This document shows, in pieces, positions 25,101-33,703 of a stretch of 64,000 nucleotides of DNA (position 1 is the stretch's first letter; every line of letters starts with the position of its first letter). Origin of the DNA: Epinephelus fuscoguttatus. Lineage: Eukaryota > Chordata > Actinopteri > Perciformes > Serranidae. The stretch covers positions 7,898,826-7,962,825 of the forward strand of contig NC_064770.1 of assembly GCF_011397635.1 (NCBI RefSeq), given 5' to 3'. The notes below the pieces were generated by a model that saw only the letters and a list, made by a program, of their open reading frames with translations, did not search any database and was not told where the DNA came from. The position numbers were made by a program, and so were the translations under genes.

Positions 25101-27279
25101 TTTATCTATATTCTTTTTTGTATTATTCATCTGAATCTGGAAAGTAACTAGAGTTTAAAAATACATGTAGTGCAGCAAAGAGTAGAATATGTCCCTCTGA
25201 GATGTAGTAAAGTACAAAGTAGCAGACAATGAAAACACTCACGTAGGGTACAAATACCTATTAAAGTACAGTGCTTTAGTTTATTTCCATGACTGCTGAG
25301 GAGTATAGTCAGACAAGAACTGTATTGAGGATTTAGGACAACAGCTTTATATAAAAATAATGAATTCCATCAGCTCTGTCACTCCTTTACGCAGAACATT
25401 ATTTTGTCAAACTAATCAGATATTTGCTGAAGCGAGCGCATACGTTGGTCACTAGCAGCAGATACACTTTTCATGTAGAAGTGATGAAGTAAAAAGACAA
25501 AAGATCACACCAGAGTGCTTCATCAGGAGGATACTTAGTGAGCTTCACGTCCTCCAACAGCCAAGTTGGACATCCTCAGAAATACAGTAAAAAAAGCTGC
25601 CGGTCTTACCTGTGCAGACTGCGGTGCGTTTTCCCGCCGCACTGTCCAGCACAGCGAGGGTCAGGTTGTCCGGTGTGTCAGGTGGAAGAGGCGTCCCCCC
25701 TCCTCCTCCAACGCCTACTCCTACTCCTCCTACTCCTCCCACGCTGGTTTCTGTGATCAGGCTGGCCTCAGAGCTCTGCTCGTCGCTGGACAGAGACGGG
25801 CTGCGGACGTCTCCTCCTCCAGAACCAGAACCGGAGCTGTTAGCGCTGTTGGGCACGGTGACCAGACCGGGCCCCGTGGCTGAGGGCCAGGAGGGGGGGT
25901 CCTCACTGTCGGGGCTGTGAAGGGATCAAAGGTTTAAAAGTTTGTATGCAATTAATGTTTCATGAATGTTTTACTAACAAAATTATTAAAAGATGGAAAA
26001 AATATCTAAATGTTTTCACACCTCCTAATCCACTTCCTGTTATCATGCTCATGAAAATTACAACTGCAATGTCTCAGACTTCTTTTCTTTCTCTGCATAT
26101 TTTGGGGCATCTGACTGTCGGACAAAACCTTTGAAGAGATGACCTTTGACTTCAGGAAATTGTTTTGACATTTTATTGACCAACCATTTAATCAGTTGAT
26201 CGAGAAAACTGCTGTAAGTTGCAGCCAAGTTTTGCTGATAATTTATGGGAAACTGTCGGAGTGTTTAGGGCCTAAATGTCAGAATATCTCAACCACTGCT
26301 GGAGCGTTCTTTAAAATCTGAGTTCCCAAACTTTGTTATGGACATGCATTACTAAATAACTGAAGTACCTCCTTTAATACAAGGCCGAAAACAAAGTGCA
26401 GCAAATTGGTTAAATCTGGACCACAAAACCAGTAACTGCCCCACTTAGCTCAACACATGCTGTGTCTTAGAACAGCCTGCTAACATGGCTGCATAGACTG
26501 TTAGTTTGGTTGACTTGTTATCGAGCAATGAGTTGCATCTTCAAAAGTACTTCCTGTGGGTTGATAAAATATTTTTGCAAAAGACAAAACCAACATTTAA
26601 ATCCAGTATTTCTGAACACTTAATGTTCCAATGAAGAAGTAGAGCAGAATGGAGTATGCAGTCTTTGGACATATTGAATTAAAATGTTGGTTGATCAAAA
26701 ATATGGAAATAAAAAATGCTGGATAACAAGTTAAAAATGTAACTTTCAATTTCACCCTTAAGTTTTTAGGTGAAGCTCCAGGAGACCAAACCTATGTGAC
26801 CAAAGACCATAACACTCTGTAGTAGCTTGAACACACCATCTTTATATTACCAGCAGAATCCAGGTCCCTGAGGTGCAGATTTCTAAATATGCATCTATGT
26901 GTAACTTAGATACAACAATCCAGGGGCCAACTGGGGCCCCCTGTGCTCATTTTTGACCCCTGGCCCGTTCACGAGTTAATCCGGCCATGCCCGGTTAAAG
27001 ACATGTATCTATGTTCTCCATCCTGTGTCACGTTTTCATTTAAGAGTGACTCCATCATTTAAAAATGACCATTCACCTGAACACCTCCCGAGCCTGGCCG
27101 CTCTCCGGTGACGTCTCCCTGAAGAAGGGAACGACCCGGGACAGGCTGGCCCTCCTGCGGGACGCCCCCGTCCCCCCGCTGGCCTTGTCCGCCACCCCGC
27201 CAACAAAGCCCCCGGCCCGGGTCAGAGCCGTGGTCTGCTTCTTCAGGAACTTCTCGAGCGGTTTCATCCCCGCCGGCAT
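2671..27279 (-). CDS. rapgefl1: rapgefl1 (Rap guanine nucleotide exchange factor-like 1), 5' part, three exons
   Basis: RAPGEFL1 is a RasGEF-family protein related to Rap GEFs. Exons found: 27279-27077, 25914-25610 and 2749-2671; phases 2, then 1, then 2 join cleanly. Exon 1 encodes MPAGMKPLEKFLKKQTTALT; the human protein starts at the second Met (MKPLEKFLKKQT), so 27267 is an alternative start. Exon 2 is Ser/Gly/Pro-rich, as in the human N-terminal region. Exon 3 encodes ETLLDDFMLTHPIFLTADRF, matching the LLDDxxLTHxxF start of the RasGEF N-terminal (REM) region. Later exons, including the CDC25-type catalytic domain, lie beyond position 1. It follows casc3 on the same strand, as in human. 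Intron 2 is 22.9 kb; a missed small exon in it is possible but not required by phase. Confidence 0.9.
3828..4026. repeat. direct duplicate (B') of 1085-1277
   Basis: Starts GAATATTCTTAAGAATAAAA and ends near CCAGCAGCCAAAAACC. Nearly identical to 1085-1277 except for a short palindromic insertion (ATCTTGTTATGGCAC) and a few substitutions. It is about 2.7 kb from its partner, on the other side of rapgefl1 exon 3. Confidence 0.88.
4208..4270. repeat. (CA)n microsatellite
   Basis: Dinucleotide array with a few CG interruptions. Confidence 0.95.
4678..4736. repeat. (CA)n microsatellite
   Basis: Uninterrupted CA array of about 58 bp. Confidence 0.95.
5018..5069. repeat. (GT)n microsatellite
   Basis: Uninterrupted TG array; complementary in sequence to the CA array 280 bp upstream. 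A shorter GT array follows at 5213-5241. Confidence 0.95.
6171..7797 (-). mobile_element. Tc1-like DNA transposon, full length, broken transposase
   Basis: Begins CAGTACAGGCCAAAAGTTTG and ends with the inverted GGCCTGTACTG, flanked by TA on both sides (6169-6170, 7798-7799). The transposase reads on the minus strand from about 7386. An N-terminal helix-turn-helix part is followed by WSDESKFEIFG (first catalytic Asp) and WPPQSPDLNPIEMVWGEL (third catalytic Glu). An early in-frame TGA replaces the likely CGA in KEK(R)VAI, and further frameshifts break it (open pieces 7289-6819 and 6606-6334). The terminal inverted repeats are about 270 bp and include the last 31 or so codons of the transposase. 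Confidence 0.92.
6334..7386 (-). pseudogene. Tc1-like transposase remnant
   Basis: DD34E-type transposase, disabled by a premature stop near its start and at least two frame changes. Recognisable pieces: NRKLTAAQIRDQMNA, LLRRGNKQKRFVWAKKHKEW, LWSDESKFEIFGSNRR, WPPQSPDLNPIEMVW and LMERMPRVCKAVIRAKGGYF. The middle section with the second Asp (normally QQDN(D/N)PKHT-like) is degraded. It cannot encode a working enzyme. Confidence 0.85.
7797..7842. repeat. (TA)n tract at the Tc1 right end
   Basis: An AT dinucleotide run starts at the TA target duplication of the Tc1 copy, consistent with insertion into, or expansion from, a TA repeat. A T-run follows. Confidence 0.85.
7960..8385 (+). mobile_element. 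unclassified teleost interspersed repeat (copy 1)
   Basis: Reads GATCGATACAGCATAGCATC to ATAAGTATCGTGATAATATT. It shares order and sequence with 20955-21365 in inverted orientation (for example the blocks AACTTTGTCAAC/GTTGACAAAGTT and TACTTG/GCTACC). A G-run of about 14 marks its left edge. No coding capacity; probably a non-autonomous DNA element. Confidence 0.55.
11762..11909. repeat. facing (TG)n and (CA)n microsatellites
   Basis: (TG)14 at 11762-11789 and (CA)15 at 11880-11909, separated by 90 bp; the two can pair as a hairpin in single-stranded DNA or RNA. Confidence 0.9.
12345..12396. repeat. compound (TC)n(AC)n microsatellite
   Basis: TC array running directly into AC array. Confidence 0.95.
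12829..13192 (-). mobile_element. tRNA-derived SINE with internal (CA)n
   Basis: Read on the minus strand from 13192: GGGGCAGCTGTGGCTCAGAG (A-box-like TGGCTCAGAGCTAGAGC), then GGTTTGATCCCTGGCTCC (B box). A body containing TGTCGAAGTATCCTTGAGCA follows, ending near GGCACTATACAAATGCAGGT. The (CA)n array at 12909-12963 lies inside the body. A flanking duplication is not clear. The family is common in teleosts; name not assigned. Confidence 0.75.
13645..13848 (+). pseudogene. MADF-like domain remnant (transposon accessory protein?)
   Basis: Starts MDEEWLIHEVQMRRYLHNTA then SFNYKNLNNVNATI. The LIxEVxxRxxLY...YKN pattern is that of a MADF/Myb-SANT-like DNA-binding domain as found in Harbinger accessory proteins. 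The usual Trp-containing third helix is replaced by unrelated sequence and the frame ends after 67 codons. Probably a truncated mobile-element gene. Weak call. Confidence 0.35.
14016..14402 (+). pseudogene. RecQ-type helicase exon remnant
   Basis: An ATG at 14016 opens MELELREDIYNHILSQVASF, then an in-frame TAA at 14118 interrupts before YLLEKRDVLACLLTGFGKSL. Seen in order: Walker A (TGFGKS), motif Ia (VVSPLVSIMEEQV), GIPAT. Then, in a different frame (14369-14404), comes the motif-II block MAVDEVHTVVQW, followed by a GTAAGT donor. Sequence between motif Ia and motif II is missing, which explains the frame change. RecQ-like helicase genes are multicopy in fish genomes as I recall. This copy cannot make a full helicase. 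Confidence 0.68.
16930..17450 (+). mobile_element. teleost interspersed repeat (plus copy of an inverted pair)
   Basis: Starts AAAGCTCTAGTTGGTTACTT and runs through AACCAATCAGAGCCGAGGAG and GCGCTGATCAAATATGAATC. The family is one I know as abundant in teleosts; class uncertain. Shares at least three ordered blocks with the inverted copy at 17830-18150. Confidence 0.55.
17830..18150 (-). mobile_element. teleost interspersed repeat (inverted copy)
   Basis: The reverse complement contains TTATAAAAATAACTTTTTCT, CAACCAATCAGAGCCGAGGA and AATATTATTCAAGATTCTG, in the same order as 16930-17450. It lies 380 bp from the first copy, so transcripts could fold into a long hairpin. Confidence 0.55.
18795..18874. 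repeat. perfect 80-bp palindrome without spacer
   Basis: Each half is 40 nt. The left half begins ACCCCCAAACGAAAAACGGG and ends AAGACGTTCA; the right half is its exact reverse complement (TGAACGTCTT ... GGGGGT). The centre is between 18834 and 18835. Confidence 0.97.
18831..19330. mobile_element. nested fold-back element around the palindrome
   Basis: The stretch 18831-18938 recurs inverted at 19207-19307 (AACGTCTTGAAAAC...CACGTCTCCATAAACGTTCA...GTACTCACCT) with a few substitutions. In addition a 16-mer AGCCTTGGACCAAGAC at 18987-19002 recurs inverted at 19315-19330. The spacer contains an (AGT)n array and sequence without coding capacity. Behaves like a fold-back or MITE-type element; superfamily unknown. 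Confidence 0.7.
18941..18977. repeat. (AGT)n microsatellite
   Basis: Trinucleotide array of 12 units within the fold-back element. Confidence 0.95.
20157..20281 (+). mobile_element. 5'-truncated tRNA-derived SINE with 17-bp target-site duplication
   Basis: Starts TGCAGTGGCCCAGGTTCGAC (GGTTCGACTCC is a Pol III B box). It continues CCTTTGCTGCATGTCACTCC, a CT-rich stretch and TTAAAGGCTAAAAATGGCCA, and ends in an A-rich tail. It is flanked by identical AAAATCTAACAATTTGT at 20140-20156 and 20282-20298. The A box and the tRNA 5' end are absent. Confidence 0.85.
20955..21365 (-). mobile_element. unclassified teleost interspersed repeat (copy 2, inverted)
   Basis: The reverse complement of this stretch follows 7960-8385 through its length, from GGGGTGGGGAAAAAATCTAT to ATCATGATAATGACG. 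Divergence suggests two old, independent insertions. Confidence 0.55.
21934..22174. repeat. pair of (CA)n microsatellites
   Basis: (CA)n at about 21934-21986 and again at 22124-22174, the latter preceded by CACACACAGAAACACAC. These give spurious open frames on both strands. Confidence 0.95.
23493..23805. mobile_element. probable non-autonomous DNA transposon
   Basis: The left end CAGGGATACTCAGCTTCC and the right end (reverse complement TGTAACTCAACTTACTGCC) are imperfect inverted copies. The interior includes GGGGGCCAAATTTGGCCTGC, typical of a teleost repeat I recognise. No coding capacity. Confidence 0.5.
25610..25914 (-). CDS. rapgefl1: rapgefl1 coding exon 2
   Basis: 305 nt, acceptor CCTTCACAG, donor GTAAGA. 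Reads PDSEDPPSWPSATGPG, then NSANSSGSGSGGGDVRSPSL, SSDEQSSEASLITETS, a Gly/Val run, and TPDNLTLAVLDSAAGKRT. Low-complexity Ser/Gly content matches the poorly conserved region between the N-terminus and the REM domain. Ends in phase 1, matching the next exon. Confidence 0.88.
25915..27076 (-). other. rapgefl1 intron 1
   Basis: 1.16 kb, AT-rich, no exon or recognised mobile element. Confidence 0.75.
27077..27279 (-). CDS. rapgefl1: rapgefl1 coding exon 1
   Basis: Encodes MPAGMKPLEKFLKKQTTALT, then a Gly/Ala stretch, GASRRRASLSRVVPFFRE and ESGQAREVF, ending in AG before a GTGAAT donor. Two in-frame Mets occur (27279 and 27267); the second matches the human start. RRRASLSR resembles the human RRQSVSR basic segment and is a plausible basophilic-kinase site. 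Highly CpG-rich. Confidence 0.92.
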
Positions 27280-28270
27280 GGTGGGACGCTGGGTGGGGTG
27301 GAGGAGAGATGGGGGGTGGGGGGGCAGGGATACACTGGTGGGTGGAGGTGGATGTTTTAAAGGATGGTGATGCAGAGAAACGGAGCAGAGGTGGGGGCTA
27401 CATCATAAGCCCCCGCAGGTCGGGCTGTGCAGGTGTTAGCAGGTGTGAACGGACCCTCCGAGGCTCTGCACGGCTGCTCTGGAAGAACAAATCGATTTTT
27501 AACCCATTTACAGAGGTGGAGGAGAGTGTTGGTGGAGGTGGGCGGCGGAGTCCTGCTCCTCTATCCTGGATATCGCCGCACCGTGATATAAACCCCTTTT
27601 CGCCAAAGAAATTCTGGCAGAAACCTGCTCCGTGTGGCCGCAGCCCTCGGCCGCTCCTCCCTGGCTTCACCACGTCCTCCTCCCCCCGCTCCTCGCTCTC
27701 TGCAGCCGCCGCGTAAACACCGAGCGACGGTTCCGGGACCGAGTGCCCCAGTCCGTGGGTGGGAAAACCCGAGAATATGAACCCCACACAGAGCTGTTCC
27801 TCTCCGCCTCGTGCCTCTGCAGCTGTCCGGTGCCTCCTCGGTGAGGTGAACCGGAACACTGTGTGCGTGTTGTAGGCTACGAGCAGCAGCTGATATCACC
27901 GAGATAAACGGCGGATGAATGGTCGACGTTACAGGATTTTTTTTCTCTGCGTCCGCGGTTTTTCCTCCTCACACACCTGGAGGAATTAAACTCGCCCGGC
28001 CGGTGCGTTTGGGTGTTGTAGGTTTTCTCAGCAGCGCTGGTGTTTTTACTGCAGAGGCTTCGACAGTCCGTCTCACGGTCCCCTCTCAGCTCTCCAATAC
28101 ACCGCCAGGCTCTCTCTACCTCCCTCTCTCCTCCCTTTCTGCTAAATTAGTGGAATGAGAAGTGACTCGTAACATTCACACTCCCCCTTCCCTCCCCCCC
28201 CCCCCCCCTCTCTGATCTGCTGCAGTTGCGCGCTCCCGACACACCGACAGCACGGGCGCGCATGCACATT
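27280..28270 (-). promoter_or_regulatory. rapgefl1 CpG-rich promoter and 5'UTR region
   Basis: A GC- and CpG-rich stretch spanning exon 1 and about 0.9 kb upstream of it, in contrast to AT-rich flanks. Contains G/C homopolymer runs (C-run near 28192-28208) and no obvious TATA box. Open frames here are by-products of the base composition. The transcription start cannot be fixed from sequence. Confidence 0.55.
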
Positions 28271-28550
28271 TACTTCCAGTGCTGTAAAATTGATGGAAAT
28301 GAAAATATCCCTGACGACAAGCAGCAGTAATATTCATCAGTACATTTACTGTGATTCAGGTCTGAGACTAAAACACCGCGAGATCTCATTTATCACAGAA
28401 AAGATTGATTTCATCCAGCAGAGTATTTAGTTCCCTGATTTAGCCAGCTCTCAAGTACTGCATTAGTTAAGTATTCAAATCTTGGTTAGGTAAAAGAACA
28501 CACGTATTATAAACTAAATGTACTTGAAGTATAAAAAGTAATTATTATAA

Positions 28551-28577
28551 AAGATAGATAGATAGATAGATAGATAG
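28551..28577. repeat. (GATA)n microsatellite
   Basis: Seven tandem GATA/TAGA units. Confidence 0.95.
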
Positions 28578-28639
28578 AGCCTACTGAACACATTTAGTTT
28601 AAATAAAAGGTCTAAGACTTTCAACTCTTTTTCACAGTA

Positions 28640-29345
28640 ACACAAATTTTGGTCGCAAATATGTGAAAATCTGTGTGTGAGCACTTCTCCTTTTCCAACA
28701 TAATCCATCCACCTGACAGGTGTGACATCATTACTACACAGGTGTGCCTCGGGATGGTCACAATAAAAGGCCACTCAAAACTGCATAACACAATGTCACA
28801 GATGTTTTTGAGGTAGCGTGCCACTGGCATGCTGATTGCAGGAATGTCTACCAGAATTGTTGCCCTTGAACTAAATGTTCATTTCACAAAAATGTCTCCA
28901 ATGTCGTTTCCATGAATTTGGCAGTACATCCAACCGGCCTCACAACCACAGACCATGTGTAACCACAACAGCTCAGGACCTCTACAGCAGTGTCCTCACC
29001 TGATGTAATAATTGGTTTGCTCAGCCAAAGAATATTTGCACAAACTGTCGTTGTCTGTCTCAGGGAAGCTCATCTGCATGCTCACTGTTCTCACCACGGT
29101 CTTGACCTGACAGCAGTTCATCATTATAACTGACTTGAGTGGGCAACTGCTCATCGCTGATGGCATTTGGCACTTTGGAGAAAAGTTCTCTTCACAGATG
29201 AAGCCCAGTTTACACTGTACCCGTGGTGTGGGCTGGCATAAGCTTCGCACAAGTACAGGTGCATTTTTAACAGGGCATTTTGAATGCACAGAAATACTAT
29301 GACAAGATCCTGAGACCAACTGTCCCGCCATTCATCTGCTGCCAT
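28640..29345 (+). pseudogene. degenerate Tc1/IS630-type transposon remnant
   Basis: Contains GGTGTGCCTCGGGATGGTCA, AATAAAAGGCCACTCAAAAC and GAATTTGGCAGTACATCCAA blocks of a fish IS630-type element. At 29185-29220 a frame reads VLFTDEAQFTLY, the first-Asp motif of the catalytic core. Later CCGCCATTCATCTGCTGCCATGACC matches the family's PFIRRH-like stretch. Large parts, including the third acidic residue, are missing; no end-to-end frame remains. Confidence 0.6.
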
Positions 29346-30363
29346 GACCTCAAGGTGTTGGGGCCCGAGCCTCTGTCTGAAGTAGTGTTTGGCATTGGAA
29401 ACTGATCTGTTAATATCATTTAAAGTCCGGATTGCGTTTTTTGCTCCTGGTCCTGGTCAGTGTTTTAAAATTGAGTATCTGTAAACAAACATCAGTCCAG
29501 TGTAAGATTTTGTTAATTATTTCCTTCATATTACAGCAGACTGAGGCTCCAGTAACAATCATTTAGATACAGTCACATAAGTAAAACCATTGGAAATCTG
29601 ACAGAAGAAAAGAAGCTGCAGTTCAAGATTCCTGAAATTAGTATACTTTTTAAATAAATGGGGACATTTTTCATATTGCCTTTATAAGTGCCCAAGAATA
29701 AGGGGAAGATGGAGGCATATGAATCACAGGTACTTTCAGGGAGATTTTATGTTCTTAAAGTTTTCATCTGTTCTGTGGATTAATATATTTGTTATTTCAT
29801 TTGTTTTCTTAAATTTATCTCTATGAAGCGACATTATTGAGTGGTTGTTTACCCCTGTTTTTCTTGTGCTCAGGTTGACACAGGATGGGGAGGGTGTACA
29901 GAGATATACATGAGCTGTAGTTGTATATTGACTGTTGTTTTGTATATGGAAATTTAAAATGAATAAGTCATTAAAAAAAAGAAAATTACCTTTTTCTCTA
30001 AAATAAGAGACTTAAGTGAGGACGTTTTGAAATGTGGGGACATTTTCAGAAAGTATGGATGGTTTTGTAGTGAGGATAGTAATGAGAAATGGGGACATTT
30101 CAGAAAATGAGTAAAATTTCATTGGGCATGAACATTTTTAGAAAGTGGGGGCATTTTGGGGACTTGGATGCACTTTAGGAAGAGGAGGACTTCTTTAAAA
30201 AAAAATATATACTTTTTAAAACAAGTAAGAACATCTTTGGAAAGTGAGGACATTTTAAAATATGGGGACATTTTTAGAAAGTATGGATAGTTTTAGAGAG
30301 TGTGGATATGAATACACAAAATTGGGACATTTCAGAAAATGAGTAAAATTTCATACGTATTAA

Positions 30364-31194
30364 AGCAACACAATAGAGGATTGCACTTTTTAACTCACGG
30401 GGTCCCCCTACAGGCGAAAAGACGGTATTGTCTGTTACAACTGTTGCAAAAAATATTTGCGCATGCATTTGTTGCCAAGCCAACAATACCGGTGAATTTC
30501 CTGAAGCTGGCCGTGTAATGCGCGATCATCATATTTCAATCTGCTTTGTCCGCAGTCTCTCATTCACCGCTATTATGATTTACAATCGTGGTCGACACAA
30601 GCACATCGCGCTCGCGGTGCTAACAGCAAAGTGTTAAAGACAAACTAAAATGAAAGCTGTCTGTATGTAGGCTAACACTTTATCTTAAAATGTACCTTAG
30701 CAGCCGACCTGCAGACAGTGAGTCTCCTAAGTAGAGGGTAACAGCAGTAACAGCGCCAGGTCACCATCAGTCGGGCATCCCTCCTCTTTCAGCTCTCGCA
30801 AGCGTGTGAAAGCCGGGCCAATATTAATCCTTGTTCGTGCTCTTGATTTATCGCTCTCCCATTTTCTTTTCTTTGTCTCCTCGGGCAACACCTTCACCTT
30901 CTTCCTTTTCTTCATCGCTTCAGCCATAACAACCACGTCTAACTTCGTTCACCTTGGTTCGGCTACGCTACTCTAAAGAGAGGAGGGGTATATGACGTAT
31001 GCCGTAAAGCAGCCAAATTTTGTAGTCTTTTTTGTGTCCTGGTTCCTACCCGAACCCCGAAACTGCATAGTGCCAGTGCAAGTGAAACAGACGCTCTCAA
31101 GCAATGACAGAGGAGTCATCCAACCTATTGTAAGTTGATGATCACAAGGATCTGGATATATATTTTAAGGGCTCAAAAATTCCATTGTGTTGCT
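30364..31194. mobile_element. TTAA-flanked DNA transposon (piggyBac- or Kolobok-like), non-autonomous
   Basis: TTAA lies on both sides (30360-30363 and 31195-31198). The ends AGCAACACAATAGAGG and the inverted AGCAACACAATGGAAT give terminal inverted repeats of about 15 bp. TTAA target duplication is known for piggyBac and Kolobok elements. The 831-bp interior is richer in CpG than its surroundings and contains a short minus-strand frame (30936-30727). Confidence 0.72.
30727..30936 (-). CDS. short basic ORF within the TTAA element
   Basis: 70 codons including stop, starting MVVMAEAMKKRKKVKVLPEE, followed by a Lys/Arg-rich stretch and TRINIGPAFTRLRELKEEG. The RxRINIGxAFxRLRELK pattern recalls a short N-terminal module I have seen in fish transposon-associated proteins; I cannot name it. 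It may be an exon of a larger element protein or non-coding. Function unknown. Confidence 0.3.
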   Translation of the reverse strand: MVVMAEAMKKRKKVKVLPEETKKRKWESDKSRARTRINIGPAFTRLRELKEEGCPTDGDLALLLLLPST

Positions 31195-32535
31195 TTAACA
31201 TTTTTAGAAAGTGGGACCATTTTGGGGACTTGGATGCACTTTAGGAAAAAGAGGATTTCTTTTTGTTAAAAAAAAATAGACTTTTTAAAACAAGATCATC
31301 TTTGGAAAGTGAGGACATTTTTAAAAAAGTAGGGATAGTTTTGGAATGTGAGGACAGTAATGGAGAGCGGGGATATTTTTGTTAAAGAAGAGCCATTTGG
31401 GAACATGAAGATATTTAAAAAAAAAAAAAAAAAAAAGGACAAGGACATTTTTAAGTGATAACATTCTGCACAGACGTCATTAATTCAAGGCTGTTTGACA
31501 TTTTACGCTCAGCTTTTGGGTTAGTGTTGGGATCAGGTCTCGATTAGGGACTTGAGCATTGGATTATGTCAGTAAAGGTTCTTATAAAGTGTGTATGTAT
31601 TTGTGTCAACAACGACATGTAAACATCTGCTGAGGATTGATACCCAATAGAGTCGCATGACCCTTTATTGATCTGTATGTTCGTAGTCATTGTGTGTGTG
31701 TGTGTTGTAATCTGATCGTTTATGGTCACAGATCCATAACCCCAAACTGTAACTGGAGACACAAACACATCTTATTTCAACATGCACACTGACTCATCTT
31801 CCTCAGTTTGCAATATGTTACTGTAAACGGACACCACCTCCATCACCTGACTGCAAACAGGGAGGAGAGGACTCACATTCATTCTCTGGAGACGTATAAC
31901 CACAACATGTCTAACAGCCTCCATCTTCACCATAACCTCAGACCAAGAATTTAACACTGACATTTAATGATTAATGTTGTCAGGACCTGTCTTTTATAAA
32001 CACAAACACCACAGCCACTGACAGCAGCTACAACTACTCTACTAGAAATCTATGAACAAACACTGCAAGCTGATATTTTACTGGTGTGACAGAAAGAGTA
32101 GTAGTAGTACTCCTAGTTGTATTGTTACTAAAATATTCCCCAGTACATGTTTGCGTTTAAAGTAGTTTGTACAAAGTGTTTCTGCCAAGTCTCCATCCAA
32201 ATTTGTCATTTATTTTATTGAATTTCCACAAAATCGTCAAAAGAAAGTGTGAATTCATGCCTCTTTTCATCCACCTCTGTTGTGTGAATATTAGAAGTTG
32301 TTTCGAGATGATAGCTGGTCGAGCTGGTGTGGAAAATAACTAAGTTCATTTACCAAAGTACCGTATTTAAAGGATTTACCCGCTGAATGACTTTGTATAT
32401 CAGTTACTCACTGTGTTACCTTGAAATCCTGAAGAAAACTTTTTTTCCCATGCTTGTACAGTGGATGAAAAATCCACAAAAGACGAACATTCTTAATGAA
32501 CTGAAGTGAACAAGGACTTATCAACAGCAAAACTA

Positions 32536-33652
32536 CACATACCAGCCACTTTATTAGGTACACCTGTTCAAGTGCTCTTTAACACACTTAGCTAATCAGC
32601 CAATCCTGTGGCAGCAACTCAATGCATGGCATGTAGACATGGTCAAGATGACCTGCTGAAGTTCACACCGTGCATCAGAATGGAGAAGAAAGGTGATTTA
32701 AGTGACTTTGAAGGTGACATGGGTGTTGGTGGCAGACGGGCTGGTCTGAGTATTTCAGAAACTGCTGATCTACTGGGATTTTCATGCAAAACCATCTCTA
32801 GGGTTTACAGAGGATGGTCTGAGAAAGAGAAAATATCCAGTGAGCAGCAGTTCTCTGGGTGAGCATGCCTTGTTGATGCCAGAGGTCAGAGGAGAATGGC
32901 CAGACTGGTTTATTAAGATGATAGATGGTAGACCACACTGGGTGCCACTCTTGTCAGCTAAGAACAGGAAACTGAGGCTACAATTCACACAGGCTCAGCA
33001 AAATTGGACAATAGAAGATTGGAAAAATGTTACCCGGTTTGATGAGTCTCAATTTCTGCTGCCACATTCAGATGGTAGGGTCAGAATTTGGCGTAAACAA
33101 TATGAAAGCATGGATCCATCCTGCCTTGTATCAACGGTTCAGGCTGGTGGTGGTGGTGTAATGGTGTGGGGGATATTTTCTTGGCACACTTTGGGCCCAT
33201 TAGTACCAACTGAGCATGGTTTAAACACCACAGCCTACCTGAGTATTGTTGCTGACCGTGTCCATCCCTTTATGACCACAGTGTACGCATCTTCTGATGG
33301 CTACTTCCAGCAGGATAACACACCATGTCACACAGCTCAAATCATCTCAAACTGGTTTCTTGAACATGACAATGAGTTCACTGTACTCCAATGGCCTCCA
33401 CAGTCACCAGATCTCAATCCAATAGAGCACCTTTGGGATGTGGTGGAACAGGAGATTCACATCATGGATGTGCAGCTGACAAATCTGCAGAAACTGTGTG
33501 ATGCTATCATGTCAATATGGACCACAATCTCTGAGGAATGTTTCCAGCACCTTGTTGAATCTATGCCACCAAGAATTAAGGCAGTTCTGAAGGCAAAAGG
33601 GGTCCAATACAGTACTAACAAGGTGTACCTAATAAAGTGGTCAGTGAGTGTA
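32536..33652 (+). mobile_element. Tc1-like transposon, nearly full length
   Basis: The left terminus CACATACCAGCCACTTTATTAGG (degraded) and the right terminus, inverted TACACTCACTGACCACTTTATT, belong to the GGCCACTTTATTAGGTACACC Tc1 group. Flanking TA is present. Inserted into an older repeat whose uninterrupted paralogue is at about 40600-40690. Confidence 0.88.
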
Positions 33653-33703
33653 TATAAAACATCTGTTTACAAACTCTCATACCACTTATGCAGTATAAAC
33701 TAA
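32608..33703 (+). pseudogene. Tc1-like transposase with internal deletion/frameshift, catalytic triad retained
   Basis: Piece 1 (32608-32862) carries the first helix-turn-helix (RMEKKGDLSDFEGDMGVGGR, ISETADLLGFSCKTISRVYR). Piece 2 (from 32840, other frame) starts after the break and runs 287 codons. It includes VTRFDESQFLLPHSDGRVR (first Asp), GYFQQDNTPCHTAQI (second Asp) and WPPQSPDLNPIEHLWDVVEQ (Glu). About 40 residues of the second DNA-binding region and linker are missing around 32860-32930. The C-terminal coding runs past the element's right end into flanking sequence. Not functional as it stands. Confidence 0.85.

Larger units (their letters stand above)
2750..25609 (-). other. rapgefl1 intron 2 (22.9 kb, repeat-rich)
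   Basis: I found no coding exon of rapgefl1 in this stretch. It holds: the duplicate block at 3828-4026; (CA)n/(GT)n arrays; a Tc1 transposon at 6171-7797; two inverted copies of one repeat family (7960-8385 and 20955-21365); an unclassified repeat near 9800-10160 with a TAGGTACTA-type end; SINEs at 12829-13192 and 20157-20281; MADF-like and RecQ-like remnants at 13.6-14.4 kb; a repeat starting GGGCCTCATTTACAAA near 14480; the inverted repeat pair 16930-18150; the palindromic fold-back 18795-19330; and a MITE-like element near 23493-23805. Between these I see only unremarkable AT-rich sequence. Confidence 0.7.
29995..31440 (+). repeat. GGACATTTTTAGAAAGTGGG minisatellite / higher-order repeat
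   Basis: Short units of the type GGGGACATTTTTAGAAAGTG repeat irregularly. A larger unit of about 240 bp (GAACATTTTTAGAAAGTGGG... GACTTGGATGCACTTTAGGA... AACATCTTTGGAAAGTGAGG) starts near 30130 and again at 31199. The second copy is interrupted at its start by the element 30364-31194. Ends near a 19-nt A-run at 31418-31436. Confidence 0.75.

Noticed and set aside
25538..25920. Plus-strand frames with Pro/Thr and Ser repeats
   Set aside because: Complement of the Gly/Val/Ser-rich rapgefl1 exon 2.
27309..27899. Overlapping frames of 112-153 codons upstream of rapgefl1 exon 1
   Set aside because: CpG-rich promoter/5'UTR DNA keeps several frames open; no homology, and the family start at MKPLEKFL is clear.
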